Positions 24,007 to 34,037 are shown, counted from the first letter of the stretch. The stretch: 64,000 nt of DNA from Treponema bryantii (GCF_036492245.1 NZ_AP025286.1:1984001-2048000), one strand, 5' to 3'. Notes: generated from the sequence alone by a model not told the origin. Numbers and translations are program-made.

Positions 24007-25866
24007 TTAAGCCTTCTTATTCCTTTTCTTTCGCTTAATACAAAGTAATACAATTCCGGCAATAACTACTATAAGTCCAAAAATCAAACAGTAAACAATT
24101 TTTGCAAACTTACTTGGCTTTTTGAGAATCTTAAAGATGTTTCTGCTCGGAACTTCTTTATAAGCAGCTTCTAAAATTCCAGAATAATCGCCAATATCAC
24201 CTGTCATCTTTACACCGGTAGCAATTGCTGCCCAGGCCTTAAATTCTGTTGTACCGGGAAAAATTGAAGTTCTTATGATATTATCTTCCAGATTTTCAAC
24301 TATTGTACCATCAGCGTTTTTAGGAATTAAACTTAAAAGTCCATAACTTAAATCATTTACACTTCCAAGCATTCTTCCTGTGTAGATATCAGAAACTACT
24401 CTATATAATTTATCATCCTGAACTTCTTCTTTTGTTCCATCATCCTTAATAAGATATACTTTTGTTACCTTATCAAGAACAAGTCTATGAGGATTATATT
24501 CATAAGTGATTCCAGAAAAATAAAGATTTAATAGAGAGAAACCTAAAGTTGAGCCCATTGATAAATCTATTTCACAGGCATTCTTGAATTCACGGCCACT
24601 CAAATAAACACTTACAAGCGGATAACCAGCAATCTCATCAGGACCAATTCCAAGACTGAATGAATTAAACACATCTTTAGTAGTTACATTACCTTTTACA
24701 AGATCCTCTCGGGCAACACCAGTTGGGACAACGGCTAAATCTATATGTTTTCCAAAGCCAGTTTTTTCTGAATTTGGATTTGTGATTTCATATTCTGCAA
24801 CTGCCTTTCTATACATATCCGAAATGATATGCCCCATTTCCGGATGAGAATAGTTAGTGTAAGCCTTTCCTAAAACTTCATTTGTTTCAAAACCAAACTT
24901 ACTCAGATATTCTTCATCTATATCTTTTTTGAAGGACTCTAATTTAGCAGCTATAACTGAATCGGGTTCAACGCTTTCAGTTGGAATAATCTCATATCGT
25001 GCCATTTCCCATCGGCCGTTCTTATTTTGTTTCATTGAAAGAGAGCCGATGTTCTGTGCAAATTCACCGCAGCTTACAATGTAAGTATTTCCATGCTGTA
25101 TTGGTTTCTCAAGAATAGTATGAGTGTGTCCGCTTATAATAAGATCGATATCTGGAACTTTTTTTGCCAGCTGTTCATCTTCACTTTTTTTGATTTTCTT
25201 ATCTGTACCACTATGACTTATACAGACAATCATATCAGGCTTTTCTTTTTGTTTAATCTGAGCAACAACCTTTGCAGCCTGCTCATATTGATTAAAGAAT
25301 GTAAGTTTACAAGTTGGCGCACAGAACAGAGAGTTTTCACCAAATAAACCAAACACTGCAATTCGAACTCCATTTTTTTCGAATACAGTATAATCCTTCG
25401 CTCCGTAAGCATCATAAGCACGCTTTACAGTTTTTGTATAATCATCATCTTTTGACCAGTCAACATTACAAAGCAAAAACTCTGGGAGTCTCTCGCCACT
25501 TAATCGTGCCGCATCAAGCATACCGGCAACGCCAGTGTCCATACAGTCAAATTCATGATTTCCCATTGTTGTAGCATCAAAGCCTGCAAGTCCTAATATT
25601 CTTAATTCAGCAGCTTTTGATGCATAAACAGTTTGATATAAAGTTCCCTGAGAAAAATCACCAGCATCCAGGAGAAGTGTTTCAGGATTTAAAGCCTTCT
25701 GTCTGTTTATTAAAGTTTTTGCCTGCGCAATTCTGTCCAGAAAGGAATGTACATCATGAGTAAACATTACATCTACAGTCTTTGATTCTTGAGCCATTAA
25801 AGGACAAAGGCTAAAACTCATCACAATAAAATAACTAATAATTCTTCTTATAAATAGATTTCTCAT
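24007..25866 (-). CDS. Surface 5'-nucleotidase / metallophosphatase, C-terminally anchored
   Basis: 619 residues. Signal peptide ends CPLMAQ. The metallophosphatase domain (about 30-300) has the metal motifs THDVHS, DAGDFSQG, GNHEFD, and GHTHTI. The C-terminal 5'-nucleotidase domain (about 320-560) binds substrate. A membrane helix (about 590-612) with a KRKKRNKK tail anchors the protein, unlike soluble UshA. It would dephosphorylate nucleotides outside the cytoplasm for purine/pyrimidine salvage. A minus-strand TATAAT (25873-25878) is 6 nt from ATG and no ribosome site is visible. A second, lipoprotein-type paralogue is at 42927. Confidence 0.85.
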   Translation of the reverse strand: MRNLFIRRIISYFIVMSFSLCPLMAQESKTVDVMFTHDVHSFLDRIAQAKTLINRQKALNPETLLLDAGDFSQGTLYQTVYASKAAELRILGLAGFDATTMGNHEFDCMDTGVAGMLDAARLSGERLPEFLLCNVDWSKDDDYTKTVKRAYDAYGAKDYTVFEKNGVRIAVFGLFGENSLFCAPTCKLTFFNQYEQAAKVVAQIKQKEKPDMIVCISHSGTDKKIKKSEDEQLAKKVPDIDLIISGHTHTILEKPIQHGNTYIVSCGEFAQNIGSLSMKQNKNGRWEMARYEIIPTESVEPDSVIAAKLESFKKDIDEEYLSKFGFETNEVLGKAYTNYSHPEMGHIISDMYRKAVAEYEITNPNSEKTGFGKHIDLAVVPTGVAREDLVKGNVTTKDVFNSFSLGIGPDEIAGYPLVSVYLSGREFKNACEIDLSMGSTLGFSLLNLYFSGITYEYNPHRLVLDKVTKVYLIKDDGTKEEVQDDKLYRVVSDIYTGRMLGSVNDLSYGLLSLIPKNADGTIVENLEDNIIRTSIFPGTTEFKAWAAIATGVKMTGDIGDYSGILEAAYKEVPSRNIFKILKKPSKFAKIVYCLIFGLIVVIAGIVLLCIKRKKRNKKA

Positions 25867-25908
25867 GTCTTCATTATAACCTTTTATTATTCAGAAGACT
25901 ACATCTAT

Positions 25909-26592
25909 TTATTTTTTTCCTGTCAACATTCTGTAAAACCAGTTTTGAATTTCAACTACCCTTAAGGTAACTGAGGTTTCAACAAGGTTCTTAATTATCT
26001 TATGTTCTAGCGGAGAATAGGAACATTGTACAAGAGCATAAACACTGACAGTCTCATCATTTTCCTGCATAAAAACAAATATTTCTGCTTCCCGTTTTTT
26101 TATTCCTCTCACAAAAATATTATCCGGCTTTTTTTTTATGATTGCATTTATTGCATAAATATTTCCGTTGTTTTTATAAGTATCAATTGCCACATCAAAA
26201 TTAAGTCCACCTGCAGCCCTATCCTTCACATATAAAAGCCCTTCATTCTGATTAAAAACAGCCTGCTTAAATAATGCCTTTCGTTCCCGGCTTTTTTCAT
26301 CTATAAAACTTACACCAAAGCATTCTTTATCAAGTCCACCCATCTGATCCAGTTTTTTAATAATCTGTTCACAGGTATATCCATTAGCTTCTTTTTTTGG
26401 AATAACTAAATTAGTCTGAACACAATATCTGATATCATATTTTCCGGTTAATTTATCAGTATATGTTTTCTTATATTTTGATTCTGGAAAAAGACTATAA
26501 TCAGCCTTATACGAATGAGAAATTGTTCTATCAAAAGAAAATAAACCTGTAAAAAGATTTAGAGTAATAAATAATAAAATAAACTTTTTCAT
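25909..26592 (-). CDS. Exported hypothetical protein
   Basis: 227 residues with a signal peptide (ending TGLFSFD). The mature part contains YDIRYCVQTNLVIPKKE, a Gly-containing CEQIIKKLDQMGGL helix, and several strands. It reads like a treponemal envelope protein family, but I cannot name it. A single gene between the nucleotidase and the GHKL ATPase; those share orientation and may form a loose operon. Confidence 0.65.
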   Translation of the reverse strand: MKKFILLFITLNLFTGLFSFDRTISHSYKADYSLFPESKYKKTYTDKLTGKYDIRYCVQTNLVIPKKEANGYTCEQIIKKLDQMGGLDKECFGVSFIDEKSRERKALFKQAVFNQNEGLLYVKDRAAGGLNFDVAIDTYKNNGNIYAINAIIKKKPDNIFVRGIKKREAEIFVFMQENDETVSVYALVQCSYSPLEHKIIKNLVETSVTLRVVEIQNWFYRMLTGKK

Positions 26593-26619
26593 AATAATAT
26601 TTTTAATTATATAATTTTT

Positions 26620-27312
26620 TTAAGGTAAAATCATTAACTCTGTAATTGTTTCTGTATCTGTAGCTCTTATCCTGAAACATTCGTCTATTGAACTTATCTG
26701 GCTAAGGATCTTCTTAATCATAATTATACCAAGTCCTGCCCCTTCAGTTTGATCAATAGAATTCATAAAAATATCTTCTGAAGATTTATTTTCAGACATT
26801 GAAAGTCGCTTATTTATTCTAGAAATTTCTTCTTTTGATATAACTGAATTGTTTCGCGCTGTTATATATAAACAATTATTTTCAACATTAAAAGAAAGCT
26901 TTACATATAAACCAAGTTTATTGATTTCTTCAACAAATTTAGCATCCCTAATATTACTTAATCCCTGTTCCTTAAAATGCTTCATTCCAGATTCATAATC
27001 ATCATGATTATTTATATTCAGATTATGAGTAATAAAATAAGCTCTCTTAATATTTGCCTTTACTGAATTTGAAATAATCTCTTCCATACAAAGGCCTAAT
27101 AAATTGTAATATTTTTCCAGATGAATCTGTTTTAAATATTCATTTGTAATCTTTTTAATAAACTCTCTGCTTTCAGCACCAGGGCTAGTCAGAGTATATT
27201 CAAATGGAACATGATTTGAAATACATGCTATAACAGATGAGAAATCTGGAACCGTTGTATTTGTAGATGAAACTCTCATGTATATAATATAATTATAAGT
27301 TATAAATTCCAT
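26620..27312 (-). CDS. GHKL-type ATPase (RsbW/anti-sigma-like)
   Basis: Up to 230 residues; Met at 27279 is an alternative start and neither has a ribosome binding site. LGLCMEEIISNSVKANI (N-box with Glu-Glu and Asn) and EGAGLGIIMIKKIL (G-box) identify a histidine-kinase-type ATP-binding domain. There is no phospho-acceptor His domain, so the protein is more like RsbW/SpoIIAB switch kinases or a stand-alone GHKL ATPase. Possible role in partner switching or signalling; no anti-anti-sigma gene is adjacent. Confidence 0.7.
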   Translation of the reverse strand: MEFITYNYIIYMRVSSTNTTVPDFSSVIACISNHVPFEYTLTSPGAESREFIKKITNEYLKQIHLEKYYNLLGLCMEEIISNSVKANIKRAYFITHNLNINNHDDYESGMKHFKEQGLSNIRDAKFVEEINKLGLYVKLSFNVENNCLYITARNNSVISKEEISRINKRLSMSENKSSEDIFMNSIDQTEGAGLGIIMIKKILSQISSIDECFRIRATDTETITELMILP

Positions 27313-27355
27313 ATTGTAAAAGAAAAAAAAAGAATTATTCGATTTATCATTTTTC

Positions 27356-27384
27356 TTGTGTTATGAGTTTTTGTACCTTATAAT
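27356..27384 (+). promoter_or_regulatory. Sigma-70-type promoter
   Basis: TTGTGT (27356-27361), 17-bp spacer, TATAAT (27379-27384). ATG 27394 follows after 9 nt without a ribosome binding site. Confidence 0.6.
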
Positions 27385-27393
27385 TAAATAACT

Positions 27394-28302
27394 ATGAAAT
27401 GGCTGGTCATATCTGATGATGAAATTCTCTCTGATAAAATAAATACTTTTATTTCTGAGCAGAATAAGAAAAATAAAGTATTCTGTGCTCCAATTACAGA
27501 TGAATCACTTAAGAAATATAAAAAAATATTCAGGGAACTTTCTGCATGTATTATTTTTACTAAAGATCCGAAATCTATATCTCCTTCGGTTGGTGCAGGA
27601 CTGAGTGCAGTCTTTGGATTTTTTGCAGCTGAAAATATTCCGGTAATTACAAACAATAATTTTATTCTTGAAAATTATCTTTTTGGAAAAGAAATTGGAA
27701 TTGGCGGAAAAGATGCAGATGATTTGTATAAAGTTCTAACTAAGAAATACAATAATCTTGCTGAAGAAGCTAACATGCGAATTGCAAAGAAAAAGCTGTT
27801 AAATAGAGGAATTCCATATACTTCTGATTGTTTTGGAACTTATATTGCAAAAAACAAGCCTGAAATTGTTCATGAATTTCTTGAAGCCGGCATGAGTATA
27901 AATTCCCGCGATGACCTTGGAACTCCAATGCTTAACATTGCATGCCGCAATGATAATTTCGAATTTGTACAGATGATTTATGATCTTGGTGCAGAACTGA
28001 ATGCTGTTTCAGAAGACCGCGGTTATACCGCTGTAATGGATGCAGTATGGCGTGGAAACGAAAAGATTACAAAGTATCTGATTTCAAAAGGTGCCGATCT
28101 TAATACAATCAACAAGGAAGGCCAGAATAATCTTATTCTTGCAGTTGGAGCAAACAGAGAGTCCCTCGTAAAGCTTCTGGCAGAAAACGGCGCAGATCCA
28201 GATGTAAAAGATATGATGGGTATGAGTGCCTATAATTATGCGGTACTTTTCAAAAAAGAAAGACTTGTAGAAATCTTAAAGCCTTTCCATAAAGAGATAT
28301 AG
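27394..28302 (+). CDS. Ankyrin-repeat protein with N-terminal Rossmann/TIR-like domain
   Basis: 302 residues. Residues 1-115 form an alpha/beta domain: MKWLVISDDEILSDK, ACIIFTKDP, then GFFAAENIPVIT, with an acidic start and a helix-rich end. It resembles a receiver, TIR or deoxyribosyltransferase-like fold that senses or cleaves nucleotides. About 140-300 hold five ankyrin repeats (YTAVMDAVWRGNEKITKYL and others). Probable leaderless start. Unlike the island ankyrin genes it lies in the backbone. The domain call is from pattern only. Confidence 0.7.
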   Translation: MKWLVISDDEILSDKINTFISEQNKKNKVFCAPITDESLKKYKKIFRELSACIIFTKDPKSISPSVGAGLSAVFGFFAAENIPVITNNNFILENYLFGKEIGIGGKDADDLYKVLTKKYNNLAEEANMRIAKKKLLNRGIPYTSDCFGTYIAKNKPEIVHEFLEAGMSINSRDDLGTPMLNIACRNDNFEFVQMIYDLGAELNAVSEDRGYTAVMDAVWRGNEKITKYLISKGADLNTINKEGQNNLILAVGANRESLVKLLAENGADPDVKDMMGMSAYNYAVLFKKERLVEILKPFHKEI

Positions 28303-28332
28303 GTTATAGGTGTCAGGTTCCAGGTTATAGGA

Positions 28333-28401
28333 GGGGAAAGTCTTCCCCTACGCCCGCACTTTGTTGCGGGCTACCCTTTCTCCTAAGGGGCTAAGCCCCT
28401 T
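28333..28401. repeat. Three adjacent GC hairpins
   Basis: GGGGAA/TTCCCC (28333-28338, 28343-28348), GCCCGCA/TGCGGGC (28352-28358, 28365-28371), and AAGGGGCT/AGCCCCTT (28385-28392, 28394-28401). They lie between convergent genes. Confidence 0.55.
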
Positions 28402-28421
28402 AAAATCCCCATGCTTTTCAG

Positions 28422-28468
28422 TAAAAAAAAATCCCGGCAGATTGATGGATTATCTACCGGGATTAATT
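28422..28468 (-). terminator. Terminator of the flagellar hook operon
   Basis: ATCCCGG (28431-28437) pairs with CCGGGAT (28457-28463). An A-run on the plus strand (T-run on the minus strand) follows the stem in the direction of flgE. Confidence 0.7.
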
Positions 28469-28508
28469 ATTTTATATTTAAATTCTAGAACCTAAAACCT
28501 AGAACCTA

Positions 28509-29900
28509 TTACCTCTTAAGGCTCAATACTGTTTCAAGCAGTGTATCTGCTGTCTGAATTGTCTTAGCGTTAGACTGGAAACCACGCTGTGTTACGATCA
28601 TGTCTGTCATCTGTTCTGAAAGGTCAACGTTTGACATTTCCAAAGCACCAGCCATCAAAGTACCCTTACCTGCAACTCCTGATTCGCCGATACGAGCCAT
28701 ACCAGAGTTGTTAGATTCTACATAAGTGTTGTCTCCGGCCTTTTCAAGACCGCGGTCGTTGGCAAAACTTGCAAGAGCAATCTGACCAATTGTACGGTTT
28801 GTACCGTTTGAGTATACACCAGTGATAATTCCGCTTGAGTCAATCTTGAAGTTATCAAGATAACCCATTGTGTATCCGTCCTGATAGAAAGCCTTTGTAG
28901 TAGACTTAGAAGCAGACTGTGTAATTGTATCCTTGAAAGAACCGATTGTTCCAAGATTGATGTTCATTGTCTGGCGGTAAGGATTTCCTTCTGCGTCAGG
29001 ATTTGATTCAGCTACTGCAAAAGAAGTCTGAATTACAATCTGTCCTTCAAGATTTGATTCTCTTCCAGAAGAGTCTGTTACAGACTGAAGAGCACCGTAG
29101 TTATCAAAGTTTACAAGGAAAGTATTTCCGACACCGTCAGTTGTTCCAAGACCTACACGAGTCTGTGTATAATCTGCATTATCAGCATCTACAAGAACTG
29201 TAGCCTCCCACTGATTTGGATTACCAACTACACGGCGGAAAGAAACTGAAAGAAGGTGTTCGTTACCAAAGCTGTCGTAAATCTTCTGTTCAGTTCCCCA
29301 TGTTCCTTTATAGATATCATCTGCACTTGCACCTTCAAGAATCTCTGGAGTATTCTTGTTAAGGTTACATGCGAAGTTTACATTTGTTGTTTCCTTAGCA
29401 GGATCCTTAGAACCTACAGGAATAATAAGGTCTTCTGGAGTTGCAGCTGTAGAAACAAGCATCTGGCCGTTTACTTCATCTGCCATCCATCCCTGAACAC
29501 GCATACCGTTTGCAGGGTTTACAAGAGTACCATCACGGTCAAGACCGAATGCACCGTTTCTTGTATAGAATGATTCTTCACCACTTTTAAGAAGGAAGAA
29601 TCCGTTACCCTGGATTGCGATATCAGTTGAAACTCCTGTTGACTGAAGGTTACCCTGTGTAAAGATATTATCAATTGAGGCAACAGTCATACCAAGTCCA
29701 ACTTCCTTAGGGTTTACACCACCAAGTTCGTCAGTAGGTTTAGCTGCACCACTCATCTGCTGGCTGATCATATCCTGGAAGTTTACGCGGCCACGTTTAA
29801 AGCCGTTTGTATTAACGTTGGAAATGTTGTTACCAATTACGTCCATTCGTGTCTGGTGATTCTGAAGTCCTGAAACTCCAGAATAAAGTGATCTCATCAT
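28509..29900 (-). CDS. flgE: Flagellar hook protein FlgE
   Basis: 463 residues. Start [16 protein letters not shown] and [13 protein letters not shown] form the flagellar rod/hook N-terminal motif, [12 protein letters not shown] follows, and the C-terminal [15 protein letters not shown] closes the D0 domain. It polymerises into the hook joining motor and periplasmic filament. Lys165 and Cys178 (in VGSK and FACN) are at the positions that form the lysinoalanine cross-link in T. denticola FlgE, which makes spirochaete hooks chemically stable; this Cys appears to be the only one. Last gene of the flbB-fliK-flgD-flgE unit. Confidence 0.95.
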   Translation of the reverse strand: MMRSLYSGVSGLQNHQTRMDVIGNNISNVNTNGFKRGRVNFQDMISQQMSGAAKPTDELGGVNPKEVGLGMTVASIDNIFTQGNLQSTGVSTDIAIQGNGFFLLKSGEESFYTRNGAFGLDRDGTLVNPANGMRVQGWMADEVNGQMLVSTAATPEDLIIPVGSKDPAKETTNVNFACNLNKNTPEILEGASADDIYKGTWGTEQKIYDSFGNEHLLSVSFRRVVGNPNQWEATVLVDADNADYTQTRVGLGTTDGVGNTFLVNFDNYGALQSVTDSSGRESNLEGQIVIQTSFAVAESNPDAEGNPYRQTMNINLGTIGSFKDTITQSASKSTTKAFYQDGYTMGYLDNFKIDSSGIITGVYSNGTNRTIGQIALASFANDRGLEKAGDNTYVESNNSGMARIGESGVAGKGTLMAGALEMSNVDLSEQMTDMIVTQRGFQSNAKTIQTADTLLETVLSLKR

Positions 29901-29926
29901 ATGCTATTCCCTTCCTTCCTACCCGA

Positions 29927-30400
29927 TTAGTCAGCGTAAATCGCCTTAATTTTATCCATGCTGTAATACATGCCTTTTACAAGAACCTGTGGATTTTCCC
30001 CGCGGGTTGCCCCTTCCACAACTCCCTGAACGGATGTATCACCTATATCCAATTCAACTGTCTTACCTAATGTGGCAGCAGCTTCTGAGCTGTTGATAAA
30101 GGCTGCCATTCTCGAAAAGGATGAACTCATGTTTGTCATCTGTTCCAGAGAACTGAACTGAGCCATCTGGGAAATAAACTCTGTATTTTCCATAGGGCTA
30201 GTCGGATCCTGGTTCTGTAGCTGGGTAATAAGCAGCTTCAGAAAATCATCCTTTCCTAATTCATTGGAAGTTTTTCTTCCTTCCACAACGAGCGTTTTGT
30301 TGTAGTTGTTTACTGCATTTTCAACTGCAAACTGTTCGCTCGCACTCATTTGAGTGTTAATGCTGTTTTGTGTGTTAAGTAGTTCCATCATTCTCCTCAA
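29927..30400 (-). CDS. flgD: Flagellar hook capping protein FlgD
   Basis: 157 residues. [40 protein letters not shown] is the FlgD N-terminal signature (residues about 48-88). It caps the growing hook so that FlgE can assemble. Short compared with enterobacterial FlgD (about 230), as is usual in spirochaetes, since the C-terminal Tudor/FN3 part is reduced. It lies between fliK and flgE. Confidence 0.92.
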   Translation of the reverse strand: MRRMMELLNTQNSINTQMSASEQFAVENAVNNYNKTLVVEGRKTSNELGKDDFLKLLITQLQNQDPTSPMENTEFISQMAQFSSLEQMTNMSSSFSRMAAFINSSEAAATLGKTVELDIGDTSVQGVVEGATRGENPQVLVKGMYYSMDKIKAIYAD

Positions 30401-30470
30401 TCACTTTTTATGTTATTTCAGAAATCAGCCACCACACTGATTTCTGAACCGCCTTTTTTATATCGTCAGC

Positions 30471-31910
30471 TTACGCTACGATGTTTACAGAATAATTCGA
30501 AATATCTACTGCATTTTCAAAGATGTCGTCCAATTCAGCGCTAAGCCCCTCTGCTGAATTTCCATACAATCTTTGTGCAAAAATATTTCTTCCATCATCC
30601 TGACCATTAAATCCCATATTCTGATTTGCCATAGAACCATTATTCATGGCAACATCAAAGCTGGCTGCATCAAAACCACTCTTAATGAAAGCTTCGCGCA
30701 GTGTCTCAGAATTATCCTTGAAAACCTGAAGAGCTTCTTTAGTAGCTACAGTAATATGACCGCTCAAAGTTTTTCCATCCAGAGAAAGATGAATCTTTAC
30801 ATTTCCAATATCATCCGGATGTAATACAAGATTGATTGTTCCCTGATTATTATCTTTAAGAACTAAGTTTCCAGCTTTTACAAATTCAGGAGCAACATTC
30901 TGAAGCTGATTTGAAAGCATTGCCTGGAAGTTTGAACCATTTGAAGCAGCTGTCTGAGTATTCAATGAAAGAACATCTGCTTCTGCATTTGGATTCAATT
31001 CAACAGACATTACTGCTGTGTTTTCATTTGCAAGTTTTATTTCAGAAGTTTTAAGAGCGGATTTTTTAGTATTATCAGTTTCTGCAACTTCTTTAGTACG
31101 CTGATCTTCAACTGTAATTTTTCCGTCTTTATCAAGAGTAAACTGATTTTTTGTCTTATCCTGATTACCTGAAAAATCAAATTCTGTATCTGAACTGCTT
31201 TCTTCTGTCTGAATATTATTCAATGCCAGCTGTGCAGAAGACTCTGTATTTATAGCGTTTTCAGAAACTTCAATTTCATTATCAGAAAGTTTTATTTCAT
31301 TTTCTTCTGATTTAATTGTGTTCTGTACAGCCCCTGCGAGTTTTGCAGAATTATCTTCTGATTCAGCAGTTTTTGCTATTTCTTCAAAACGAGAAAAGTC
31401 CTTATCAGAAAGCTTTTTATTCTTAGAATCCTTAGTATCCTTTGAATCTGCTTTTCCAGTTTTCTTATCTTCTACAGATTTTTTTGTCTCTGTTTCAGAA
31501 TCATTAACGGATTTTCCCTTAGAATCTGTTTTTTCAGATATTTTATTATCCTTATTTTCATCAGATTCAGTTTTTTCTACAGTCTTTTCCGATACTTTTT
31601 CAGATTCATTCTGATTTTTTACCTGATTTTCAGAAGTTTTCTCAGATTTTTCTGTTTTTTCAGCTTTGTCTGAATCAGAAATTTTTGAAGTCTGGTCTTC
31701 TGATTGAACAGTTTTTGTTTCTGTTTTAGATACATCTTCGCTGTTATAAGCTGCAAGATAATCTGCAAAAGATACAGAAGTCTGTTTCGGAGAATCTTTA
31801 ACTGTATTAGATAACTGTAAGTCCTGAAGTTGAGAAGGATTTACGATGATATCTGTGATTGCCTGATATGACACTTGGCAAATCTCCTTAATGCGTTGAA
31901 GATTTGCCAT
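30471..31910 (-). CDS. fliK: Flagellar hook-length control protein FliK
   Basis: 479 residues. A short N-terminus is followed by a long low-complexity region rich in Ser, Glu, Lys and Asp (about 60-270), typical of molecular-ruler linkers. The C-terminal Flg_hook domain (about 340-425) includes INLVLHPDDIGNVKIHLSL and ALQVFKDNSETLREAF. It measures hook length and switches export specificity. Gene order and neighbours agree. Confidence 0.9.
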   Translation of the reverse strand: MANLQRIKEICQVSYQAITDIIVNPSQLQDLQLSNTVKDSPKQTSVSFADYLAAYNSEDVSKTETKTVQSEDQTSKISDSDKAEKTEKSEKTSENQVKNQNESEKVSEKTVEKTESDENKDNKISEKTDSKGKSVNDSETETKKSVEDKKTGKADSKDTKDSKNKKLSDKDFSRFEEIAKTAESEDNSAKLAGAVQNTIKSEENEIKLSDNEIEVSENAINTESSAQLALNNIQTEESSSDTEFDFSGNQDKTKNQFTLDKDGKITVEDQRTKEVAETDNTKKSALKTSEIKLANENTAVMSVELNPNAEADVLSLNTQTAASNGSNFQAMLSNQLQNVAPEFVKAGNLVLKDNNQGTINLVLHPDDIGNVKIHLSLDGKTLSGHITVATKEALQVFKDNSETLREAFIKSGFDAASFDVAMNNGSMANQNMGFNGQDDGRNIFAQRLYGNSAEGLSAELDDIFENAVDISNYSVNIVA

Positions 31911-31919
31911 TACTGAATG

Positions 31920-32549
31920 CTAGTCCAGGGACTCCGGCTTACTTATCATCTTCCGCTGTATTTCTGCAGCCCGGTCAGACGGCATTAAGGAAAGCCAGTA
32001 CGAACCCATAGATGAAGAACCTTCAGCGGCTGCAATCTCCTCGACCTTGCGAAGGACGTCAATTACAGTCTGATCATCCATCGCAACAAGAATGTTAACC
32101 GCTGCTTCAGGTCTCATACCATTCAGATTTTTAGCAATCTGTTCAACGTTTATATTCTTATCATCGTATTTTTTTACTTTGAGGTTAAATGTTTTTTCTC
32201 TTTCTTCCTGATTTTTTTCACGCTCAGCAAGCTCTGCACTTACCTGTTCATTCTGTTTTTCAGCTGCTTCTACATCAGATTCGCGTTTATCAAGCTCTTC
32301 TTTAAAAATATCAAGAGCTTCGCGCTGTTTTCTGAGTCTGTCTTCATCAAGATTTGCAACGAGGGGACGTGATTGTGTTGTAGTTGTAGAGGTCTGTGGA
32401 TTTTTCTTCAGAATCTTATATACAGGTGAAAAAACTGATTTTACATGAACGACACCAAGATAATCGAACCATAAAAGCCCACCAGCCAGAAGAATGAGAA
32501 TGATAATTAAAAGTACAAAAGTTTTTCCTAAAGACTTTTTGAAAGACAT
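31920..32549 (-). CDS. flbB: Flagellar collar protein FlbB (MotE-like)
   Basis: 209 residues. One N-terminal membrane helix (about 11-31), a coiled coil (about 75-130), and a C-terminal MotE/MgtE_N-like domain (NLNGMRPEAAVNILVAMDDQ). FlbB of Borrelia anchors the spirochaete-specific collar and helps place stators. Found directly upstream of fliK, as in other spirochaetes. First gene of this four-gene run; the fliG-fliI part usually further upstream is replaced by hexokinase. Confidence 0.85.
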   Translation of the reverse strand: MSFKKSLGKTFVLLIIILILLAGGLLWFDYLGVVHVKSVFSPVYKILKKNPQTSTTTTQSRPLVANLDEDRLRKQREALDIFKEELDKRESDVEAAEKQNEQVSAELAEREKNQEEREKTFNLKVKKYDDKNINVEQIAKNLNGMRPEAAVNILVAMDDQTVIDVLRKVEEIAAAEGSSSMGSYWLSLMPSDRAAEIQRKMISKPESLD

Positions 32550-32619
32550 AATTTCCCCTCAAATGACAGTCCGAAGACCGTCATTAAATTATATCACATA
32601 AAGTTTAATCAATCAAACT

Positions 32620-33909
32620 TTAATCTATAAGACCTGAAATAGCTGCACCTAAAGTAATATCGTTATCACAAGATACGATATTCCAGTAAATACCAAGCTG
32701 GCGAGTAAGAACTTCATCAAGATAGCCGTATACTCGTTCACGAACCTTATATGTCTTAAAGAATGTTGTTCCGTCACAAAGAATACAGATTGGCTTAGAA
32801 GAATTCTTACCTTCTCCAGTTTTTACAGCACATGCTGTAAGAATTGCAGCAGAATATCGGGCAGAACGCTCAGCAATTGCATCCAGAATCTGGAACATCT
32901 TATCTACATCTTCTTCAGTTGCAACTTCGGCAGCGATTTTTCCAAGTACACATGATTTATCATATGGATGATGAAGGAACTTATCCATTTCAATAAGAGT
33001 AAGAGTCTCAAGACCATTGATTGCTGCAGCAGTTTTTTCTGTAAAAAGACCATCTTTAGCAGCAGCCTTGAGTGCGAACCATGAAACTGGTCCAAGATAA
33101 GCACCAGAACAAAGCTTTTCAAGGTAGAATGTACCAGGTTTTACAGTAGTCTTATCAAACTCAACATCAAAATCAGAACGATTTACTTTAAGGAACTTAC
33201 CGCTCTCACAAACTACAATCTGCTTTTTGATATTGCAGCAGTCACAGTCAGGCTGAATATAAGCAGCGTTCATACCAGTTCCAAGGATGAAACCGATGTT
33301 TGAAGAATATTTATCACCATCTTCTGCGCAGGCAGCACCAGCAAGCAATGCAGCAACAGTATCGTTACAGAGTGTAATGCGTTTAATTGAATTCCAGCCA
33401 TGAACAGCAAGAGCTTCCTTAAGGCAGGCACCAACTTTTGAACCTACAACTTCCGGAGCTTTAACTTCCTTTGAGAAACCAAGAAGAATACCGTCGCCAT
33501 CTTCCTGAATTTCCATTGGGTATGAGAAACAGAATCCGATTCTGTCTGATTTATTTTTCAAGTGTTCAAGATTATTTGCAATCTGTTCAAAGAAGTCTTT
33601 ACGAGAAAGCTCTTTTTCTACACCTGGCATGCGGGTCTTTTCCATATCAGAAATAGATGGAACACCTGCATCATCAAAAGTAACAAGGCATGAACGGAAG
33701 TTTGTTCCGCCAGCATCAATAACGATTACAGACTTGCCTTTTGCAGAAGCTGCAGGAGGATTACAGAAAGTACGGATCATATCCTGATCTGCACCTTCCT
33801 TGCGCAAGCCCTTTTTCATATCGTCCAGAATTGCCTGAGCGACAGTTAATACATCAACATGATTTACAAAATTATGTGCAGAAAGAAATGCACTTACCTG
33901 ATTATTCAT
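32620..33909 (-). CDS. hxk: Hexokinase
   Basis: 429 residues from ATG 33909; an upstream in-frame ATG at 33954 is possible but lacks a ribosome site. DAGGTNFRSCL (phosphate 1), FCFSYPME (sugar-binding region), CNDTVAALL (catalytic Asp) and GFILGTGMNAAYI (phosphate 2) define a eukaryote-like hexokinase as in T. pallidum. It phosphorylates glucose and related hexoses with ATP in the cytosol for glycolysis. Single gene. Confidence 0.92.
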   Translation of the reverse strand: MNNQVSAFLSAHNFVNHVDVLTVAQAILDDMKKGLRKEGADQDMIRTFCNPPAASAKGKSVIVIDAGGTNFRSCLVTFDDAGVPSISDMEKTRMPGVEKELSRKDFFEQIANNLEHLKNKSDRIGFCFSYPMEIQEDGDGILLGFSKEVKAPEVVGSKVGACLKEALAVHGWNSIKRITLCNDTVAALLAGAACAEDGDKYSSNIGFILGTGMNAAYIQPDCDCCNIKKQIVVCESGKFLKVNRSDFDVEFDKTTVKPGTFYLEKLCSGAYLGPVSWFALKAAAKDGLFTEKTAAAINGLETLTLIEMDKFLHHPYDKSCVLGKIAAEVATEEDVDKMFQILDAIAERSARYSAAILTACAVKTGEGKNSSKPICILCDGTTFFKTYKVRERVYGYLDEVLTRQLGIYWNIVSCDNDITLGAAISGLID

Positions 33910-34000
33910 AATAGTTTTTCCTGTATGTTGTTTTTTGTTGCATATATTATACAAGGAATTCCCTATAATAGCAAATATATCTGATGGTCGAATGCCGTAC

Positions 34001-34029
34001 TTGACCCGACAATAGTATCTGCGTATTAT
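34001..34029 (+). promoter_or_regulatory. Promoter of pcrA, leaderless
   Basis: TTGACC (34001-34006), 17-bp spacer, TATTAT (34024-34029), ATG at 34038. Transcription would begin within about two bases of ATG, and no ribosome site is present. Confidence 0.7.
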
Positions 34030-34037
34030 AAAACCCT

